Assembly (NCBI RefSeq): GCF_018691265.1
Contig: NW_024881330.1
Span: 19,798,886 to 19,862,885 of the forward strand
Direction: 5' to 3'
Source of the DNA: Tyto alba
Taxonomy: Eukaryota > Chordata > Aves > Strigiformes > Tytonidae
Length of the DNA: 64,000 nucleotides
The notes beneath the pieces were generated by a model. The model was not told where the DNA came from and made no database searches. It saw only the letters and a list, made by a program, of their open reading frames with translations. Below, one piece after another: positions 1 to 11,548 of the stretch; within the stretch, counting starts at the first letter, position 1, and the number at the start of each line of letters is the position of its first letter. The position numbers and the translations under genes are program-made.

Positions 1-1199
1 GAGGTTACACTTTCAGCTTTCCAGCAGGGATAGAGAAGTATGGAGAGAAGCAAATGTCAATGTCTTAATGAGAAAATGAATACTGCAGCCACCACCCTGG
101 CATCCATGGAGTGATCTGGGGCCCAGCACCTCCAGCTGGGCTCCTCGGCAGGCTGGTCTGTTGCACAGCATTTGCAGCACAAAGAAGCAGCCTGAACCTT
201 TATTAACTTTAACCGCTGTCTGAGTAACCTAAAGTGACAATCCATCTCTCTTACTGCTGTTATTAAGTCAGTTTTGGACAATTCCTTATCATCTGTAGGA
301 AAAAGAAGAGGAGATGTAATGTAGACAGCAAGTTTCTAGGTAAAATTAGTCTGTCTGGGAAGGGGAGAAAAATGCCACATACTGAGCTGAACAAATCTTT
401 GCATTGATTTCTGGAACCAGAGTCCTTCTAGGAGCACCACAAATGCATGTCTTTATTTAGTGCTCCGATTCAAAGAGCTGCCAGTCTTTCTCTATCCAGA
501 CAACTCCCATTTATGTTTACATCTGGGGTGGTTCAGGGTCATACATTATTTCTGCTTGAGCTATTCTTGCTTTACACTTTGATACCAACTCCACAGTCCT
601 TCATAAGCCGCACGTACGCATGCACACAAACAGACCCACTTGAATATCGCTGCCTTGGTGGCGGCGGGCAGTGTCCGACTGACACATGGCACCACTGCAG
701 CTCCAGGAGTGCATGCGTGAGCCTGGATAATGGAATCTATTTCTGTTCTCATATAGAGTCTTAAGTATCCTTTCAAAGATCCACAGAGATGTCATTTACA
801 CACTTTCTTCTGAGAGCCCAAATCTCATATATCAATGTACATGCCTGTGGTGTTCACTCTGTGGGCCAACAAAGAAGTAGTTTCTCCTCTTTGGATGTCC
901 TACCTTTTATCTTTTCTGGATCCAGTGTTGAGGAATAAAAAGGCAATTATTTTATATGTCCTCTCCAGTTCAGATGGGATTAAGTTTACCTTTCAGCTGA
1001 GTGGCTGAGGTAGCCTGAGATAAAATTTGAGGCCGGTAATAAGTTACTGCTCCTGCACTAAGCAAGATGAAAGGAAAGGAGTTGTGACTCAAAGAGATAA
1101 ACAGATCCTGGGGATGCTCCACAGCACAACAATAATAGCTCAAAGCTGTGGCTCAAAGTCACAGTCTTAACCACAGTAAACAGAACAGTTTTTAGTGGC

Positions 1200-1214
1200 T
1201 TTTTTTTTTTTTTT
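1200..1214. repeat. poly-T tract
   Basis: Fifteen consecutive T residues. It may be the A tail of an eroded minus-strand retroelement, but no recognisable element body is attached. Confidence 0.8.
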
Positions 1215-1886
1215 ACAGCTGTGAAGGGTAGTATCTAGGCGCATGGAGGACCGACATGGTAAGTTTGTACAATATTTAAGAATTCTTCACTGGAACTGCC
1301 CCACATCCCATTTAAACATGCTATGACACAATAACAAACTTACATAAATAACTGTAGCCATTTATTTACATGCAGAATGAGCCAATGCATTGCAAGTAAG
1401 GAGGTCTGTATCCAAACACCACAGGATGTGAATCTGTCACAGCTCTGAGGGAGAGAACATCCCTCCTTACTTTGAGCTGTAGCCTCTCTCATGGGATCCC
1501 CAAGGTAATTGCTATGTTCATCCAAGATGTTTACTGTCATTTATATAGGACAATGTTGGGATTAGATCCTGTTTTAATGAAGGTATTTGAAGCATACACA
1601 GTTACCTGTGCATCTTACTATTTTATCTTGTTGAACAGAAGGTGAAAAAGTAGGGAAAATATTTTTCATTCTTCTTTTGTCAAAGAAAGTATATGGAACA
1701 AAAAAGAAGAAAATGGGAGGAAGAGTGAAGGTCTTGTCAGCAAGCAGGTAGGAATATGGATGTCATAATGGAAATAGCTATAATCAATGATTATTGGGGC
1801 AATATATTTCACATTTCATACTGAATTGAATTTAGTCAGCGTGATTGATGCTGTTATAATACAAGAAGATAATCAAGAATGTAAAT

Positions 1887-1918
1887 AAAACAAAAACAAA
1901 AACAAAAACAAAAACAAA
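1887..1918. repeat. (AAAAAC)n microsatellite
   Basis: About five uninterrupted units of CAAAAA in an A-rich context. A degenerate tract of the same kind lies near 8617-8650. Confidence 0.85.
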
Positions 1919-3612
1919 GGCAGGCCCTTACACAGCAATACAAAAGCAATGACTTATGGATATTTTGGTGGTGGTCAACTGTTTTAAGTCTCAAAGTACC
2001 TATTTACTAAAATCACCAAATACTTGTTCTTTATACTAGTAAGCCAATTTATCATCAATAATAAATAATCCTGATTTTGAAATCAGTGTTTCCTTTTCAT
2101 AAAATATGTCCTCTAGTTATGTTCAGTGTGTTCAAAGGTTCCTATCCATTTCTGTTTTAATGGAGGGGACAGTCAATTTCCAGGAGTTTCTTACATTACA
2201 GTATATAAGACCAAGTATGTTTCTACTGATGATAATGATAAAGACTTCTATGAATTTAATTGCTTTGAACAGACCTTAAATTATCTCTTACATAATTTTG
2301 TCATGTTTCAGAATAAAAGTTGATTTTGCAGGTAATTTGAGGACACTCTACATTCTTCAAGTTTCCTAAAGGGCACAAATCACCCCAAAACCTTGGACAA
2401 TAGCTTCACGAGGAACTGAACAAAGCCAGCGGTTTTCTGATGTTCCAAAAGGGGGGTCTTGTTTCTCCTCCATTTTTTCTTCTTCACAGATCCCCCACCT
2501 CTCCCAGCCATGCAGTCCCTCTCTGCCTTGTGTGCCAACTCTGATGGTTGTCAGTCTCCTTTAGAAGCTGATGCCAGTCTTGACAGAAGACTGTTTCATG
2601 ATTATTAGAAAAATTTTAGTCTATCCATTTACCTATGTCCTACTTGCTTCCCACCTTGGGAAGAAACTCAGATGCTTCTGTGAATTTGCTCCCCAGGACA
2701 TACCTCTGTGGGTGGGGGCAGACAGAGCCTTGCTTGAGCTACGCAAGCTTTTGAGCTAACTGGACACAGAGCTGACTCTGGTCCCAGGCAGCGCAGAGCT
2801 GCCGTAGCATGGCATAGTGCCCAAGCAATATACTGTGCATCTCAGCATATTAACACAGCATGTTGTTTGTGGAGTAGAAATGCCTCATACATGGTTCATC
2901 TAGGTTTGGGCAAAGCGAGCTTGAACTGAACGCGGCTGCCTCCGTAGCCTTACATCCTGAAATGTGTCGACTGTCCTCGCTGCTCTGCCAGCCCTGCCTG
3001 TATCCTCACCCCTCTCCTCCTTCAGCATCTCCTCTCCTGGTAGTTCTATATCTCTTGTATTATTCACAGTCTTTTTGCTGTCATGAGCTGCATGCAAATG
3101 CTGGGCTTATTGTTCAAGATAATGCATTTCTGCTATCTCAATGAAATATGCATATTCCATTCAGTTTATTAGCTAATTAATCTAGTATCTAGAAAACCTT
3201 CAAAATATCTTCTGCTCTTCTGCAGTGAAACTGATTTATCTTTTCAGTGCTGGCAGTAGGAAAATGGGCTACATGCCCTGAAGAAAAGTTTGGTTTGCAT
3301 ATGTTTTTACTCAAAGTGTTTCAAAATAATAATCTAAAAGTCAGAGTCAGATATTCAGGAACCTTTGGCTGAATGATCTTCAGCAAAAAAAGATATGGAA
3401 ACACATATGGAAAGTACAGGCATTGTTTGATCTTATCCTTCAGGCTGACAGAGAAATAATTTGCCAAAACAGAGATTGCTTAGAAGTTAAGAAATAATTT
3501 TCTTTGCTCAGAAACGTGTCCCAATGACTATCAACTTCCTTTGAGTTTATCACTGGATGACAGTGTGTCATCTTTCAGAGTTTCATAAAAACTACTGGTA
3601 GAGATGTCATTT

Positions 3613-3972
3613 CACAGAATCACAGTGGAGGCTGGTGGACACCTCTGGAGCTCATCTGGTCCAGCCCCTGCTCAAGCAGGGTCAGCAAGAGCAGATTGCC
3701 CATAGTTTGTCCAGTTGAGTTTTGAATATTTCCGCAGATGGATACTCCATAGCATCTCTGGGCAACATGTTCCAGTGTTTGAGCACCTGCACGTTAAAAA
3801 AAGTATTTCTGATCATGACACAGAATTTTACATATTTCAGTTTGTGCCTATTGCCCTGTCAGTGGGCACCACTGAGAAGGGTCCAGCCTTGTCTTCTTTA
3901 TCCCCCTCCTCAATTATTTATGCACATGGATAAGATCCCCCTGAGCCTTCTCTTCTCCAGGCTGAGCAGTTG
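3613..3972 (-). mobile_element. CR1 LINE 3' fragment
   Basis: Read on the plus strand this is the complement of the CR1 3' region. It starts with an eroded terminal repeat (cacagaatcacag), then a 'cacctctggagctcatctgg' block, a 'ctcaagcagggtcagc' block, 'gggcaacatgttccagtg' and finally 'agccttctcttctccaggct'. This is the usual order of the CR1 C-terminal reverse-transcriptase tail and 3' UTR in birds. The 5' end is truncated, as is normal for CR1. Divergence is moderate, and the frames through it are broken. Confidence 0.88.
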
Positions 3973-4725
3973 AATATGATAAAGCCAGAGCATGGTGCTT
4001 TAAAGCTACCATGCACCAAGGAGCACAGACTTTCCAGCAATTACAACTTGTAGCACATTCTTACTAGTTGTAGAGATCTCTGCCTCTAGACAGATGAAAG
4101 GGGAAACACTGTTCGAAGACAGATGTCTCCTAAAGGGAAAAGGTATTTTTCCTCAACACAAGCAAGCACTACAAGATGCTCTAGGAGTTTCAGTCTTTTT
4201 CCTCCCCCTAGTAAAACCAAAATATTTTGCTTAGCAATATCAGTTTGAAATTAAAATATATGAAATGAGAAGCTGAAGGCTTTTGCACAAACATGTTAAA
4301 ATTAAATTTTATCATTTTGTGAATTCCCCCCTGTCTTTAGTTCATCTAAAACTAGTCATGAACTACAGTCTTCGACAATTTTACTTTGCATCACAACACT
4401 ATTAATCATCTCCATCTCAGTTCTACATCTATCTGGTGCATTTCAATCTCCTCATTTTTGTGTGGGTTTGATTCATGAGCACCAGAAATAAAATGCAGAC
4501 ACTGGGCATTTTAACATTTTTTTCAGCTGAAGAAAGCAACTTCTAAATTAATAGTCAGATATCTGAGTTGTATATCAGTTCATGCTTCCCATCAGCAAAG
4601 GCATTTCATTATTTTGCCACTTGCTTAGCTCATAAATGATGTCATGAACTTTCTTATTTACTTTTTACAGTGCAGGAGGTGACTACATGATAAAATCTCT
4701 CCTCTAAAATTTTAAGTGTCGTGGC

Positions 4726-4752
4726 TTTTTTTTTTTTTTTTTCTTTTTTTTT
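4726..4752. repeat. poly-T tract with one interruption
   Basis: Two T runs separated by a single C. It could be a minus-strand retroelement tail or simple sequence; no element body was identified. Confidence 0.8.
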
Positions 4753-7700
4753 GCCAGAGGAGATGCTCAGACTCTTTTGGATTAATACCAGTTTTCCTGA
4801 CCTAAGATAAAACAAAGCAGGAAATAATAAAAAACTATATCCTCCAGCTGAATTGTTAGTATGACTTAAAAACGCAAACAGCTTGTAATTAACTACACTG
4901 TGTGAAGAGGTTTTGTCTTTGGCGCTGAATCAATGGGAGCTTTGCCAACGGCAGAGGCCCACGTTCTGCAAAATTCTCTGACAGGAAAAAGTATTTCTTC
5001 CATAGCTGTGAAAACAGATATAGCACTAATGATATTTGAGGTTACAGTTGCAATTGATCTTACTGATACGGAGGCCCAACTTGTGCTTGCTTGGTATGAC
5101 AGCATCTCCACTGCAGTGATTCTGTGAGCGCCTTCTCTTTCCTGCCCCTCTGGCAAAGCCCTGGGGATGCACTGCGCTAAGCAGTCCTCCCAACACCAGG
5201 ATGAAGCAAGTGCTGCTTCCAGCAGATTTATGTCTCATCATTAATTGAAGCTTTTCCAAAGATGCGGTCATTGTTTCTGCCTCTTTGTATTGTCTGGCGT
5301 CTAATAAGGTGTGAGCTGTCACTACACTTTTCGCTCAGCTGGAGCACTTAAAAGGTCCCTGTCTCCTATTCAGTTGCTAATGTTCATCGAATGTAACAAT
5401 ATATATGGCACTTATCCCCCTGTCAAATTAGATTGGGACTGGTTAATGGGATCAAAATTTATGGAAGAAAGGTTTCCGACAGACATGTACATGTGAACAT
5501 ATATATATAGGGTAAGTACAGGAGCCTCATTTTGCTGTGTGGAAGTGGCCTACTGAAAATACACTACCTATAACTAGGAAAAAACAGGCTGGGATCTTCT
5601 TAATGGTTTTGTGAATTGATAATTTCACAGTTCTAACAGTTCTGGATTTCAAAAACATTTTAGTAACAATTCTTGGCCGCTCAATGTGATTATAATATTT
5701 TAAAGCTTGATTTTTTTATGTGCATGCTTTTAGCATTCCCCATTCTGATAGGATATTTGATTTGTTAATACATCTTGTATGGAGGTGAAGCTGTATTTTT
5801 CTATAGTAATTACCCATTAAAGTTATATCAGTGCAGGCAAGAATAAAGTAGAGATTAAACAAGGTCTAAAACAAAGACACTTTGAAGACCAAGTTTCTTA
5901 CATTAGTCCCTCCTGGGAAATTTATAGGCACATTAATTACCACCTTTTGCCTCTAAGTTCTACTGCAGTCTAATGGTGTATAACCATATACAAAGACACT
6001 GAGAGGATCTCTGTATTATTCTATACCGAACATGGAAAGCAGGGCATACTGCTATTTGCAGTTCAACAGAAAATGATACATTGATCTTTGACAAGCAAAG
6101 GACAAAGGGAGGGTTATGATCTGGTGTTTTCAAGCAGCACCAGTAAAGCAAAGCCTTATGAACAGCACCATTATCAGCTCAAGCCCTTTGTCAAGACAGA
6201 GTGAAGACCTTTGCTCTGTATTGTTTAATCACAGGTACACACACAAAAGTACAGGATGTTCTCACCCCAGTATATAAATACTTACTGGGGACCATAAATT
6301 GGTGGTAGAGGGTTCCTGGTTTTAGCAGATGGATTTATAGCTTGACCAGCACTGGTAGTTTAAACAAAGTGTAATAAGGCACCATGTGAACACTTTACTG
6401 AGAATTTTGCCTTGAAGTTTTGAAGAACAGATGGATGGTTTTCCTAAAATAATAGTAATAATAATTATAACGATTATAAGTTTAATTATAATAGAAGCCC
6501 TATGTGCCTTGTAATACAGATCGGAGAGTTAATTGCAATCTCTTGTGACCTTAGATGCAGTAATTGATTGTAACTACTCTTCTTTGAAGTTTTAGCATGC
6601 TTTACTGGCCTTAATTAGAGCTGTTGGGTCATCTTGTGCAGGTCAAGTACCATAACCACTCTGCTTCAATTCTCCACACATATTGTTTCCCCCACCTTGT
6701 ATCCCTGCTTCACATTGAAAGGCTGCAGAACGAGCAGCCTGAGCACCTCTTCCCTGCTCCTGTGCATCAGCCAAAGGAGCTAGTAGGCACAAAGAGTAGA
6801 GTAAGCCCTTCCCTCTGCAGGGAGAAGTACAATATGCATGCCCTTGTTTCCCAGAGGTAAAGGGAAGGAGAAGATATTCCCCAAGGAACTGCCTCTCGGT
6901 AACAGTGTCCCCAGGTTAACTTGAAGCCAGGACTTTTATGTATCAGACTTACTTGGGCCTATGGTTAACGAGGCAAATTAGCCCTACATGAATAAAATAT
7001 CTGTCAGGCAAAACAGAAGCGCGTACATTCCCTCTGAAACGCTCGCGTGTGCGTGTGCCAAGAAAGGCAATCTGCTGGTACTGAGCATGCACAGAGTGGC
7101 CTTACAAAAGGCCAATTCTTTGAGTGAGCAGGGCAGGAGGGTGCCATGTCCCATAAAACAAATTGCTACTGTTCAAACCCCTGAGAACAGGCAGAAGGAG
7201 AGGCTGCTATTGAGTGCTCTGACTATCTTGCACTCTCTCAGGATAAATGGCTGTTATAGAAAAGTCTACTTCAGTATTTCTGGAATGCAGCAACATAGTA
7301 CATCAGGTTAGTGGGAACAGGTAAATGAACCTTGTTTACTTATATCAGAAAGACTCTGCATTGTTAGATTCTGTTTTTCTTCCAGTGGGCGATCAGATTT
7401 TTACAAGGTCAAGTGGCATTTGACTCCAAGCATTCAATCTATTAGGAATGGAAAGGAGGGAATTAGCCTAATGTCAGCTCAGGAAAAAATGCTTTTAATG
7501 CAGACATCTTTTTTCTACAGAAAGAAGACTTCTGTACTGTCTCTGCTGCAGTTTTATATTAGTTATTTTTTAACTTCTTGAGAAATGCAGAACTTGAACT
7601 GACAGATGATTCTCATTTGATTAAGCACAATTATTATATAACATTACTTACTTATTGCTTCTTAGTTCAATTCAGTGATTAGCATTTACTGTACCTTTTG

Positions 7701-9069
7701 AAGCAATGCAATAGAAATGAGAGCCAAAGGCAGCAGAGAAGCACTTCCAACCTCCTTCCTTCTTCTGCGCAAGCATTCACTTGCAAATGCCAAACACAAA
7801 CTGGGTGTTTTCTCCCTTTGCCTAGTGTGAAATGCAGAAAGAACGAACAGAAACTTCTTGGATTCATCTCTTACTTGATAAACGGATGATCCCGTTTCAA
7901 ACCTAGAGTTCAAACCTATGCTATGTTCTTCCAAGCAAGCACAGAGAGGTAGAGGCTTCTGCTGAGCCTCTCACAGCTTTTTCTGTTAGAGTTGTCCTGC
8001 TATAGCCCCTTTCTCCCATTCTGCAAGTGTATCTACACTAAACCCAGAACTAAGATGACATCCACTGCACTGCCCACCTTACCTGCTTCTGCGTGACACT
8101 GATTTCTCAGCACAGGATCATGAACAGACAGCAAAAGCGGCCTCTGAGATGCCTGTCTCTGAGCAGTAGGCTGGTGCATGAGTTCTCCTTGGAGAAATGA
8201 AAAGCTGAAAGGTACTGCTTAGAGTAGCTTGAGAGACAAATTAGGAGTTGGGGATAGAAATTAGTGCGAAGGAATTCTCAGTAGACTACTAGAACGTTAC
8301 GAGACGCAGATGTCTCTTAGATGAAGAACAGTCCTGCAAAGCAATTACCAGGAGCCTCAGCACTTAAGCCACATGATATTAGATAAGAGACTTAAGGGAA
8401 CTATTTTTCACAGTCAAGAGGGAGAAACATAATCAAATGATATCTTTTCCATCGAAATGGATCTAATGTTATATGTCATCTATATGTCCAGGGAATTAGT
8501 TTCAATTATTTAGGATACAAAACTGGCCAACTGCATGACAAAGCCCTTTTAAACCCTCCTACACTGTTTGTGAGGTGCAGGTAGAGAGAGCGCCACTGAA
8601 AGCCCGAAGATAAACACTGCAACCAAAACCAAAAACAAGAACAAAAACAAGCACACACTCTTACTAAAAGAAAATGCCTGTGATGAAAGGAGCTGATGGT
8701 GGTGAGTAGGCGGGTAGGTGTTAAAGCATCTCTTATTAAATTGTTTATCCTATGTCTAACTCATACTGGGCTGTTAGGCTTTTTTTAATATCCCCAATTA
8801 ATTATAATCCAGTCCCAGCATGATCACGCTAACAGAACTGACTAAAGAAACATGCCAATAAAATATTAATAGACATGAAAAATTAAATCTCATCCCTATA
8901 TTCATTACTCTTGCCTTTGTATAAGGTAAGGAAGAAGCCAGGTACATAATGAACTGCAGTCTTGCACCTTGAGCATTAAGAATGAAGCAAAATAGTCTTT
9001 TTGAAGTGCTACAAAAGGAAATCACCTAATTATATATTCAGAAAGCAGTGATCCTGGCAATGTGAAGGG

Positions 9070-9090
9070 AAAAAAAAAAAAAAAAAAAAA
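9070..9090. repeat. poly-A tract
   Basis: Twenty-one consecutive A residues followed by a short A-rich stretch. No retroelement body was recognised upstream. Confidence 0.85.
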
Positions 9091-9829
9091 GAAATGAAGA
9101 AAAAAGTATAAAAGAACTTGCAAAAGAGAATACCCCAAATGAACAGTGTAATTTTCCCAACTTTTCAGTTTTTCTTACAGTTTATATTAATTCATAGAAC
9201 AGAGTTCATAATTCATGTGATGCACATATGTGCTCACACATTTCTGAAGGCTGTTCTTTAGCTTCTACAATTCACTTTTTGCTCTAATATTAAAGCAAAC
9301 ATCTTAGATCATCCAATATACCTCCTTAAAAAAGTAGGATGAATCTCTTCAATACTTTTGCTGGTGTCACGTCCAGTCCATTTGTAGTGATATTCTCAGT
9401 TGCCTCACAAATCTCCGGTTAAGAGGGCTTCCTGGTCTTTCCTACGATCCAAGCCTTATCTTCATCTTACTGTTGTTAGTCTTGTCTCCAGAAATAATTC
9501 AGGATAATTACTTTCATCAACTACTTTCATCAACAAATTCAGGCAGTATCTTGTATTTGAATTGGATGCATAAATATCACACAAGAATTTACGATCCTTA
9601 GCTTGAGGTTTTATTTTGAATGTATTCTCCTCTGAGCCATGTTTAATTTCAGGAATCCAATGTCCTTCTTTTGTCCCTTCACCCCCAAGTCATGTCCGTG
9701 TTGCTTCCTTCATGTTCCACTTTAATCTAATCTCTTTCCACCTTACTTTTACCTGTAATTGGTAGGTCAGGTAAAGGTATTCCAGAGTGGATGCCTGGTT
9801 TATGTAGGATATATGACAGAATAATAGCA

Positions 9830-10140
9830 TTACAGAATGATTTGCATTAGCAGGGACATCTTGAGGTTATTCTGGCCAAGATCTTCCTGAAAGAAGGGTT
9901 GACTTCAAAGTTACATCAGGCAGCTCAGGATCATGTCCAGCTGAGTTTTGAAGATGGACATTCCCTAACCACTCTGGGCAGCTAGTTCCAGTGTTTGACC
10001 ACTGGACCATATAAAAAGAATATTTTTCCTTATATATAACCAGAATTTCCCATGTTGCAAGTTGTGACAGCTAACTCTGTCCCTTTGTCTGCCTCCTCCC
10101 TAACCACCCCTCTAGGTAGCTGCAGAGAGAAATTAGGTCC
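9830..10140 (-). mobile_element. CR1 LINE 3' fragment, eroded
   Basis: The complement of the CR1 3' region is recognisable from 'acatcttgaggttattctgg' through 'tccagctgagttttgaagat', 'cactctgggcagctagttcc' and 'agtgtttgaccactgg'. These blocks are in the same order as in the copy at 3613. It is more diverged, the terminal octamers are barely visible, and the far boundary (about 10140) is uncertain. Confidence 0.75.
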
Positions 10141-10607
10141 CCTTTTACACAAACCAGCTCCATAGGTCTAGGAGCGAAAGCATCTACAAGAAGCAGCTGC
10201 AAGATGTATAGCTCACACCTCTTTTGAGCTTGGCAGGAGCTGCTGCATCTCACAGGGGAAAGGAGTGTCAGAAGAGTGATCAGTATCATCTTGCCCTCCC
10301 TAAGGGGCATCATCTCCCATCTCTACAGAGACACTTCAGTTCTAATTTGGAACAGAAAATGTTAATCATATATATAATTTATAAATAGTTTCTGATGTTG
10401 AATGACAGGGTCTAGCTGTTCAGTGGTAGAACCCAAAACATACCAAAAACATTTATATGGCCATCAGCACAGCCATTTGTCCTGGGTTTGAGTGAGTGGT
10501 GGGTTTTTTTGGTAGCAGAGGAGGGGGCTATAGGGGCGTGCCCCTGTGAGAAACTTCTCAAAGCTCCCCCAGCTCCACGTCAGCTCCACCTCTGCTTGAA
10601 AACTGAG

Positions 10608-10612
10608 CCAAT
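10608..10612 (+). promoter_or_regulatory. CCAAT box in LTR copy 1
   Basis: GAGCCAATCA lies about 20 bp upstream of the weak TATA-like 'cgtattta' (10632-10639). The same arrangement is kept in copy 2. This is inferred to be the retroviral U3 promoter; present activity is unknown. Confidence 0.5.
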
Positions 10613-11357
10613 CATCTGCCCCTCTGCGATAACGTATTTAGAGAAGGGATGTGGTGATGAGCAGTGGGACTTGTGAGGATTTGGCGGCAGCTGCGTGAAC
10701 ACCAAGGTCAGTGGAGGAACAGAGGAAGAAAGGAGGGGGGAGGTGTGCCGGAGCAGAGACCCCCCCTGTATCCTGTGGTGAGACGGCAGGGCAGCCCCCC
10801 CCTGCCACCCATGAAGATCTACGGTGGAGCAGACATTGATTTATGGCCTGTGTTTTTCACCTGGATGATCAAGGTTCTGTGCCCAAAGAAGGCCGGGGTC
10901 TTGTGGGAAAAGGTAGACCCCACTGTTGTAGTTCAGCACTGGGAGGATTGCAGCATGCGGGAGTGTCCAATGCTGGAGCAGCTCGGGAAGGGCTGCAATC
11001 ATGGGAGGGATTCCAGTTGGAGAAAGTTAATGACCCACGATGGAGCAGTGTGGGGAACGCTGCAGCCCGTGGGAGGGACTCACGTTGGAGAAAGTTTGTG
11101 GAGGACTGTCTCCTGTGAGAGGGGGACCACAATGGAACAGGAGGAACAAGTTCCAGAAGCTCCCCACACCAAAGATGGAAGAAAAAGCAGCACTGAATGC
11201 ACCCCCCCATTCCCTGCTCCTGCACCGCTGGGGGAAGAGATTGAGATATCGGGAGCAGAACTGAGCTCGGGAAGAAGGGAGGGGTGGGAGGAAGGTGTTC
11301 TCAAGATGTGGCAATGCTTCTCACTGTCCTACTCTGTTAAGTGTTGTTAGTGTCTGT

Positions 11358-11363
11358 AATAAA
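11358..11363 (+). terminator. AATAAA polyadenylation signal in LTR copy 1
   Basis: AATAAA in 'gtctgtaataaatgtatg', about 185 bp from the LTR 3' end. It is conserved in copy 2 and marks the R/U5 region. Confidence 0.7.
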
Positions 11364-11548
11364 TGTATGTTCTTTTTCTTCCCCTAACGAGTCTGCCTTT
11401 TGCTTGTGACCATAAAGGGTCATTTTTCCCCATCCCAGTCCTATCTCGAATGCCAAGCCTGGCTCTCTGTCTCTTCTTATTGCCGGAAGAGAAGGGAGAG
11501 AGAGTGGCTGCGTGGTGGTTGCCTACCAACCAAGCTCAAACCACAACA

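Larger units (their letters stand above)
1..3612. other. non-coding stretch, no gene recognised
   Basis: AT-rich unique sequence. Open frames are short (up to about 105 codons), overlap on both strands and show no family signature or conserved motif. Apart from a short T tract and an AAAAAC microsatellite I see no structure that I can name. Old unrecognised repeats are possible. Confidence 0.6.
3973..9829. other. non-coding stretch, no gene recognised
   Basis: Mostly unique AT-rich DNA. It holds a T-rich tract (4726-4752), an A tract (9070-9090) and an AT-rich run near 6450-6495. Around 4925-4975 a 'caatgggagctttgcc' string resembles an old amniote repeat, but too little remains to name it. 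No frame looks conserved. Confidence 0.55.
10478..11548 (+). mobile_element. solo LTR of an avian endogenous retrovirus, copy 1
   Basis: This 1071-bp element begins TGTCCTGGGTTTGAG and ends CTCAAACCACAACA, so the ends form an imperfect inverted repeat with TG...CA termini. It is flanked by ccatt and ccatg, a 5-bp TSD with one mismatch. A CCAAT box, a weak TATA-like site and an AATAAA signal appear in U3-R order, giving plus orientation. The middle holds degenerate repeats built on 'ggagcag' and 'ttggagaaagtt'. A second copy lies at 16934. There is no internal retroviral sequence, primer site or polypurine tract beside it, so it is a solo LTR. A 5-bp duplication would fit an ERVL-like or class I element; the family name is not certain. 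Confidence 0.9.
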
